Under the pieces are notes generated by a model. It was not told where the DNA came from and made no database searches. It worked only from the letters and a program-made list of their open reading frames with translations. The translations under genes were made by a program, and so were the position numbers. From Lachnospiraceae bacterium (GTDB taxonomy: Bacteria; Bacillota; Clostridia; Lachnospirales; Lachnospiraceae), in contig JAGCRJ010000088.1 of the NCBI GenBank assembly GCA_017964745.1, positions 1 to 8,794 of the forward strand: a stretch of 8,794 bases of DNA, in the 5' to 3' direction. Shown piece after piece: positions 5,687 to 8,794 of this stretch. Every line of letters starts with the position of its first letter. Positions within the stretch are counted from its first letter, which is position 1.

Positions 5687-5739
5687 CAAACAATAAAGGC
5701 ATGTCGTAATGACATGCCTTTTGATTTAATGATTGTTTG
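5687..5739 (-). terminator. Nested hairpin terminator after the dCache chemoreceptor
   Basis: The core is a perfect 11-bp stem, AAAGGCATGTC (5695-5705) and GACATGCCTTT (5711-5721), with a five-base loop. On the minus strand it is followed by TTTATTGTTTG. A second perfect 8-base arm pair, CAAACAAT (5687-5694) and ATTGTTTG (5732-5739), encloses it with a ten-base bulge on one side. It begins about 22 bases (outer arm) or 40 bases (core) past the stop at 5762. The core is nearly symmetrical and could also stop transcription in the plus direction. Confidence 0.7.
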
Positions 5740-5761
5740 TTTCCGGAACGATCTTCCGATA

Positions 5762-7768
5762 TCAGATCTTGAAGTAGCTTATAGTATCGTTCAGCTTGTT
5801 GGCAAGATCCTGAAGATCCATAGCGGACTGCGAGATGAGTGTGAATGTCGCATTGAGTTCTTCCATTGATGCGTTGGTCTCCTGAGTGGATGCGGCATTC
5901 TCTTCGGATATGGCGGAAAGATCTTCGATGATGGAATCGAGAGCTTCTCTTGCTTTATTGAGTTCCGAAACCTTGTCCTCGATATTATCCGCACTGTGGG
6001 ATACATTCTTAACATTCTCGAGCATCTCACCCATGTTGTCCTTGGTCGTTCCGAGCTTTACGGTCTGCTCATTGAAGCTGTCCTTGAGTTCGGAAAGAGC
6101 CTGTACGGATGATGCAACATCCGAAAGAAGTCTGTCTACGATCGTCTTGATCTTGGTAGCACTGTCGGCGGACTGGTTAGCAAGTATTCCGATCTCACCT
6201 GCTACAACCGCAAAGCCCCTTCCCATTTCTCCCGCTCTTGCTGCCTCGATGGAAGCATTGAGTGAAAGAAGATTGGTCTGGCTTGCAATCTCCTGGATCG
6301 TAGCGGTGAACTTACTGATCTCATTGGCGGAATCATTGGTAGCCTTGATGACGGAATCTATCTCATTAACGGACCTGGTGACATGATCGGACTGCTCGAT
6401 CAGATCGTTCATTGCATTCATTGCGGTATCACAGGATGCACGCATCTCCCTGGAGTACTCATTAAGTGAAGCAACTTCGGCATTTACCGTATCGATGCTC
6501 TGCCCGATACTGTTTGTATTGTCAGCGGCATCCTGAACATGTTCTGCCTGTGATACGGAGCCTCTGCTTATATCATCCACCGCCTGACTTACCTGTCCGG
6601 AAACCTCGGTAGCCTGCTGCGCATTTGATGCAAGCTCATTACCGGATTCCTTGACATTCTCTGCCATGGCTTTGGTATCTCCGATGATCCCCGAAAGCTT
6701 ATCCGTTACGGAATTGACATTATTGACCATTGCACCGAATTCATCGGTTCTGTTTGTGAATCTGGTTATCTCGGTAAATCTTCCGTTTGCAAGCTCACCG
6801 ACCGCATTGTTAACCTCTTCGACGGGTCTGGTAAAGGAAAGAGCCATATAAACCGAGATGAATCCTGCCGCCGCAAGAAGCACAACAGCTATTATCACGC
6901 AGAGCATTGCAGATCTTCTTGCCGCACCGACCGCGGCATCCATAGTCTTGACGGTCACAACCGACCAGCCCGCAGCAAACGCATCAACCTCCGTCACACC
7001 CTGACCGAGTCTTACATATCCGATCATAGAGTCAACGCCGTCGACATCATCCTCGTAAACGCCCTCCTCGGAAGCATTGGTCATGAAGAAAGATCCGGTA
7101 TAATTCTCCGTCTCATCATCTGCCTGGATCTCAAATCTCGAATGAGCGGCAAGCGCTCCTGTTCTGTCTACGATAAATGCATGATCGGATTCTTCCGCAA
7201 GGAACTCATGAAGCGAATTAAGATCATAGTTTCTCTGGACCGTACCGATTATGGAGCCGTCCTTTCCGCGGACGGGAACGATGATCGTGATTATTCTGGT
7301 TCCGGTTGATTTACTTACTATCACATCGGAAACATAATTATTTCCGGCCATAGCCTGCTTGAAATATTCGCGGTCCGAAACATCGACGCAATTTCCGACG
7401 GTTCTGAAAAGCTGCATTCCGGAAGCATCGGCTATAGCGATGGTGTTGCCGTCTCCGAACGCCTCATCAACATAGTAGAGATATAATGCTATCTCATCTC
7501 CTTTGGTTGTATCCTCTCCGCTGAGATACTCAACAACGGTCGGTGATATGGAGATGGCCTCAATAGCTCTCAGATTCTGATTTATCTTGGAAGAGAACAT
7601 ATCCTCGACATACCAGGATTCCCAGGAAAGCATTTCCTCGGAATCGGCAAGAGCTTTACTTGTGGATGATCTGTAGCTGATGATTGTTGTTATCAGAACG
7701 GGGATAACAGCGACAAGGAGCATGATAAGGATCAGTTTTGTTTTGACAGAACCGCTCAGTTTAGACAT
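5762..7768 (-). CDS. Methyl-accepting chemotaxis protein with dCache-type sensor
   Basis: A 668-residue transmembrane chemoreceptor that passes ligand signals to the CheA-CheW array. Order: short cytoplasmic start; TM1 about 11-31; extracellular sensor about 32-285; TM2 about 286-308; HAMP linker about 309-363; cytoplasmic signalling domain to 668. The sensor has dCache_1 hallmarks: DREYFKQAMAG (132-142), YVSDVIVSKSTG, TIIVPVRGKDGSIIGTVQRN (161-180) and the second-pocket stretch HAFIVDRTGALAAH. Family sensors often bind amino acids or other small molecules; this ligand is unknown. The hairpin tip that contacts CheA/CheW is conserved: IASQTNLLSLNASIEAARAG and GRGFAVVAGEIGILANQS (about 494-533). 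Candidate methylation segments contain Glu/Gln pairs, including SAISEENAASTQE near 618-630. No C-terminal CheR-docking pentapeptide is present; it ends ISYFKI. ATG 7768 has GGAGG nine bases upstream. It is separated from the next chemoreceptor by a strong hairpin, so the two are probably separate transcripts. Confidence 0.95.
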   Translation of the reverse strand: MSKLSGSVKTKLILIMLLVAVIPVLITTIISYRSSTSKALADSEEMLSWESWYVEDMFSSKINQNLRAIEAISISPTVVEYLSGEDTTKGDEIALYLYYVDEAFGDGNTIAIADASGMQLFRTVGNCVDVSDREYFKQAMAGNNYVSDVIVSKSTGTRIITIIVPVRGKDGSIIGTVQRNYDLNSLHEFLAEESDHAFIVDRTGALAAHSRFEIQADDETENYTGSFFMTNASEEGVYEDDVDGVDSMIGYVRLGQGVTEVDAFAAGWSVVTVKTMDAAVGAARRSAMLCVIIAVVLLAAAGFISVYMALSFTRPVEEVNNAVGELANGRFTEITRFTNRTDEFGAMVNNVNSVTDKLSGIIGDTKAMAENVKESGNELASNAQQATEVSGQVSQAVDDISRGSVSQAEHVQDAADNTNSIGQSIDTVNAEVASLNEYSREMRASCDTAMNAMNDLIEQSDHVTRSVNEIDSVIKATNDSANEISKFTATIQEIASQTNLLSLNASIEAARAGEMGRGFAVVAGEIGILANQSADSATKIKTIVDRLLSDVASSVQALSELKDSFNEQTVKLGTTKDNMGEMLENVKNVSHSADNIEDKVSELNKAREALDSIIEDLSAISEENAASTQETNASMEELNATFTLISQSAMDLQDLANKLNDTISYFKI

Positions 7769-7814
7769 TATTCCATTCCTCCACTCATAAGAACCGACAC
7801 ACGCCGGACTTATC

Positions 7815-7825
7815 TGTATAATACA
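7815..7825 (-). promoter_or_regulatory. Possible -10 region of the dCache chemoreceptor gene
   Basis: TGTATAATACA is a perfect inverted repeat around one central base. The minus strand reads TATTAT (7823-7818) about 50 bases before the start codon, and the plus strand reads TATAAT. There is no matching -35 and no sigma-28 type box, so this is weak. The rest of the 7769-7856 interval shows only the ribosome site. Confidence 0.3.
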
Positions 7826-7856
7826 CCATCGTTTGTAAAAAAGGAATAATATAAAT

Positions 7857-7890
7857 GGACCGAGCCGCCAGCAAAGTGGCGGCCCGGTCC
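7857..7890 (-). terminator. Strong hairpin terminator after the partial chemoreceptor
   Basis: The minus strand reads GGACCGGGCCGCCA, a six-base loop CTTTGC, then TGGCGGCTCGGTCC: 14 pairs including one G-U, very GC-rich against an AT-rich surround. The sequence after it (ATTTATATTATTCC) is A/T-rich rather than a clean U-run. It starts 25 bases past the stop at 7916. Confidence 0.8.
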
Positions 7891-7915
7891 GAAAAAGGGT
7901 AGCACGATATGGATA

Positions 7916-8794
7916 TCACTTAAAATATGAAATAACATCCACGAGTTTGTCTGAATTATCTCTGGTCTCATCGGAGCTCTGAGCGATCTCATTGATCGAC
8001 ATTGCGATTCCGGTGACATTGGCTGATACTTCCTGATTGGATGCGGCATTTTCTTCGGAGATCGCACTGAGCGACTGAACCGCATCGGTAATGACATTCT
8101 GGACTTCTTCAAGTTCCTCGGCATCCTTGGTGACGAGCTTGATATTCTCAAGCGATGCAGAGATCTCTTTTCCGAGGATCTCAAACTTGGTCTGGGTCTC
8201 ACCTACAAATGACTGCTCCTGCTTGATCAGTTCGGCAACATTTGCGGAAAGTTCAACGCTCGCTTCGGAATTCTTGACTATCTCATCAACGATATTCCTG
8301 ATCTCATTGGCAGATCTGCTGGACTGGTCGGAAAGACTTCCGATCTCGGTAGCAACTACCGCAAATCCTCTTCCGGCTTCTCCCGCCCTTGCCGCCTCGA
8401 TCGAAGCATTAAGTGCGAGCAGATTGGTCTGGCTTGCGATGGAAGCGATCATATCCACAGCTTCCTTGATCTTCTGAACCGCATCATTTGTGGAGGAGAT
8501 CTGTCTTGCTATATCGTGAACAGCTTCAACGGTCTGAACGGAAGATTTGGATACCTTATCGATATACTCTCTCGCGTCATTATTGGCGGATGCGATATTG
8601 TCGGATGATACGGCAAGTGCGTCCGAGCTTTCGGTGAGCATTGCAATGAGCTCGTTAAGGTTGCCGATCTGCTTTCCGATCTCCTGAACATTATTGGCCA
8701 TATCCGTAGCGCCCTCGGCAAGATCTTCCATTGCAGAGGAGATCTGGTTTGCATCCCTGGAGCTTTCTTCGGAAAGCTTGTTTACATTATTTGC
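7916..8794 (-). CDS. Methyl-accepting chemotaxis protein, N-terminus beyond window
   Basis: The visible 292 residues are the cytoplasmic signalling domain of a second chemoreceptor. The frame is open to the window edge (ANNVNKLSEESSRDANQISS), so an ATG at 8731 is an internal methionine, not the start. The CheA/CheW-contact tip is IASQTNLLALNASIEAARAG then GRGFAVVATEIGSLSDQS, at about 119-159 of the visible part. A descending arm with SAISEENAASNQE, a probable methylation segment, follows, and the protein ends DVISYFK. Its tip and C-terminal end closely match those of the neighbouring dCache receptor, indicating paralogues of the same length class likely to share one array, though the flanking helices differ widely. 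The sensor, membrane segments and any HAMP domain are outside the window, so ligand and topology cannot be judged. Confidence 0.93.
   Translation of the reverse strand, partial: ANNVNKLSEESSRDANQISSAMEDLAEGATDMANNVQEIGKQIGNLNELIAMLTESSDALAVSSDNIASANNDAREYIDKVSKSSVQTVEAVHDIARQISSTNDAVQKIKEAVDMIASIASQTNLLALNASIEAARAGEAGRGFAVVATEIGSLSDQSSRSANEIRNIVDEIVKNSEASVELSANVAELIKQEQSFVGETQTKFEILGKEISASLENIKLVTKDAEELEEVQNVITDAVQSLSAISEENAASNQEVSANVTGIAMSINEIAQSSDETRDNSDKLVDVISYFK

Noticed and set aside
6155..6275. Gly in VVAGEIG at the receptor tip as a missing key residue
   Set aside because: Gly at this position also occurs in well-studied receptors such as E. coli Tsr (VVAGEV), so it is normal variation.
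5886..6386. Plus-strand 166-residue serine/leucine-rich open frame, and a similar one at 8091-8477
   Set aside because: Both are antisense shadows of the chemoreceptor signalling domains; their similarity to each other only reflects the conserved receptor tip on the other strand.
7916..8731. A complete short soluble chemoreceptor starting at ATG 8731
   Set aside because: The same frame continues without a stop to the window edge with receptor-like sequence, and no ribosome site precedes 8731.

Overview
The window looks like chromosome from a motile, Gram-positive anaerobe, most likely a member of the Clostridia such as a Lachnospiraceae (Butyrivibrio/Roseburia-like). This rests on moderate AT content, strong AGGAGG ribosome sites, clostridial-style chemoreceptors and flagellin, a clostridial-type citrate synthase, and a sugar-acid (glucuronate branch) enzyme. 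The genus is a guess. All eight genes lie on the minus strand, so transcription runs from high to low coordinates.

Layout in transcription order. (1) 8794-7916: C-terminal signalling part of a chemoreceptor whose sensor half is outside the window, closed by a strong hairpin (7857-7890). (2) 7768-5762: a complete second chemoreceptor with a dCache-type extracellular sensor, followed by a hairpin terminator (5695-5721) nested in a longer inverted repeat. (3) 5560-4202: citrate synthase with its catalytic His/His/Asp in place. (4) A 204-base AT-rich gap with unusual inverted repeats, then 3997-3635: a 120-residue lysine/alanine-repeat protein resembling histone H1/Hc2-like nucleoid proteins, ended by a textbook intrinsic terminator (3583-3614). 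(5) 3426-2656 and 2628-1813: an apparent two-gene operon made of a short, atypical flagellin-like protein and a highly charged helical protein of unknown function, closed by a hairpin at 1776-1807. (6) 1658-822: an MscS-type mechanosensitive channel whose likely promoter has a perfect 14-bp palindrome exactly in its spacer. (7) 743-1: mannonate dehydratase (uxuA), cut by the window edge.

The region mixes motility and chemotaxis (two receptors, a flagellin-like protein) with single metabolic and housekeeping genes. Most genes have their own terminator, so the only clear operon is the flagellin-like pair; mscS-uxuA might be co-transcribed. No insertion sequence, CRISPR array, tRNA or rRNA was seen. 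The most unusual items are the flagellin-like/charged-protein pair with a leader hairpin, the tandem-repeat H1-like gene, and the palindromic mscS promoter. No gap between genes exceeds about 210 bases.
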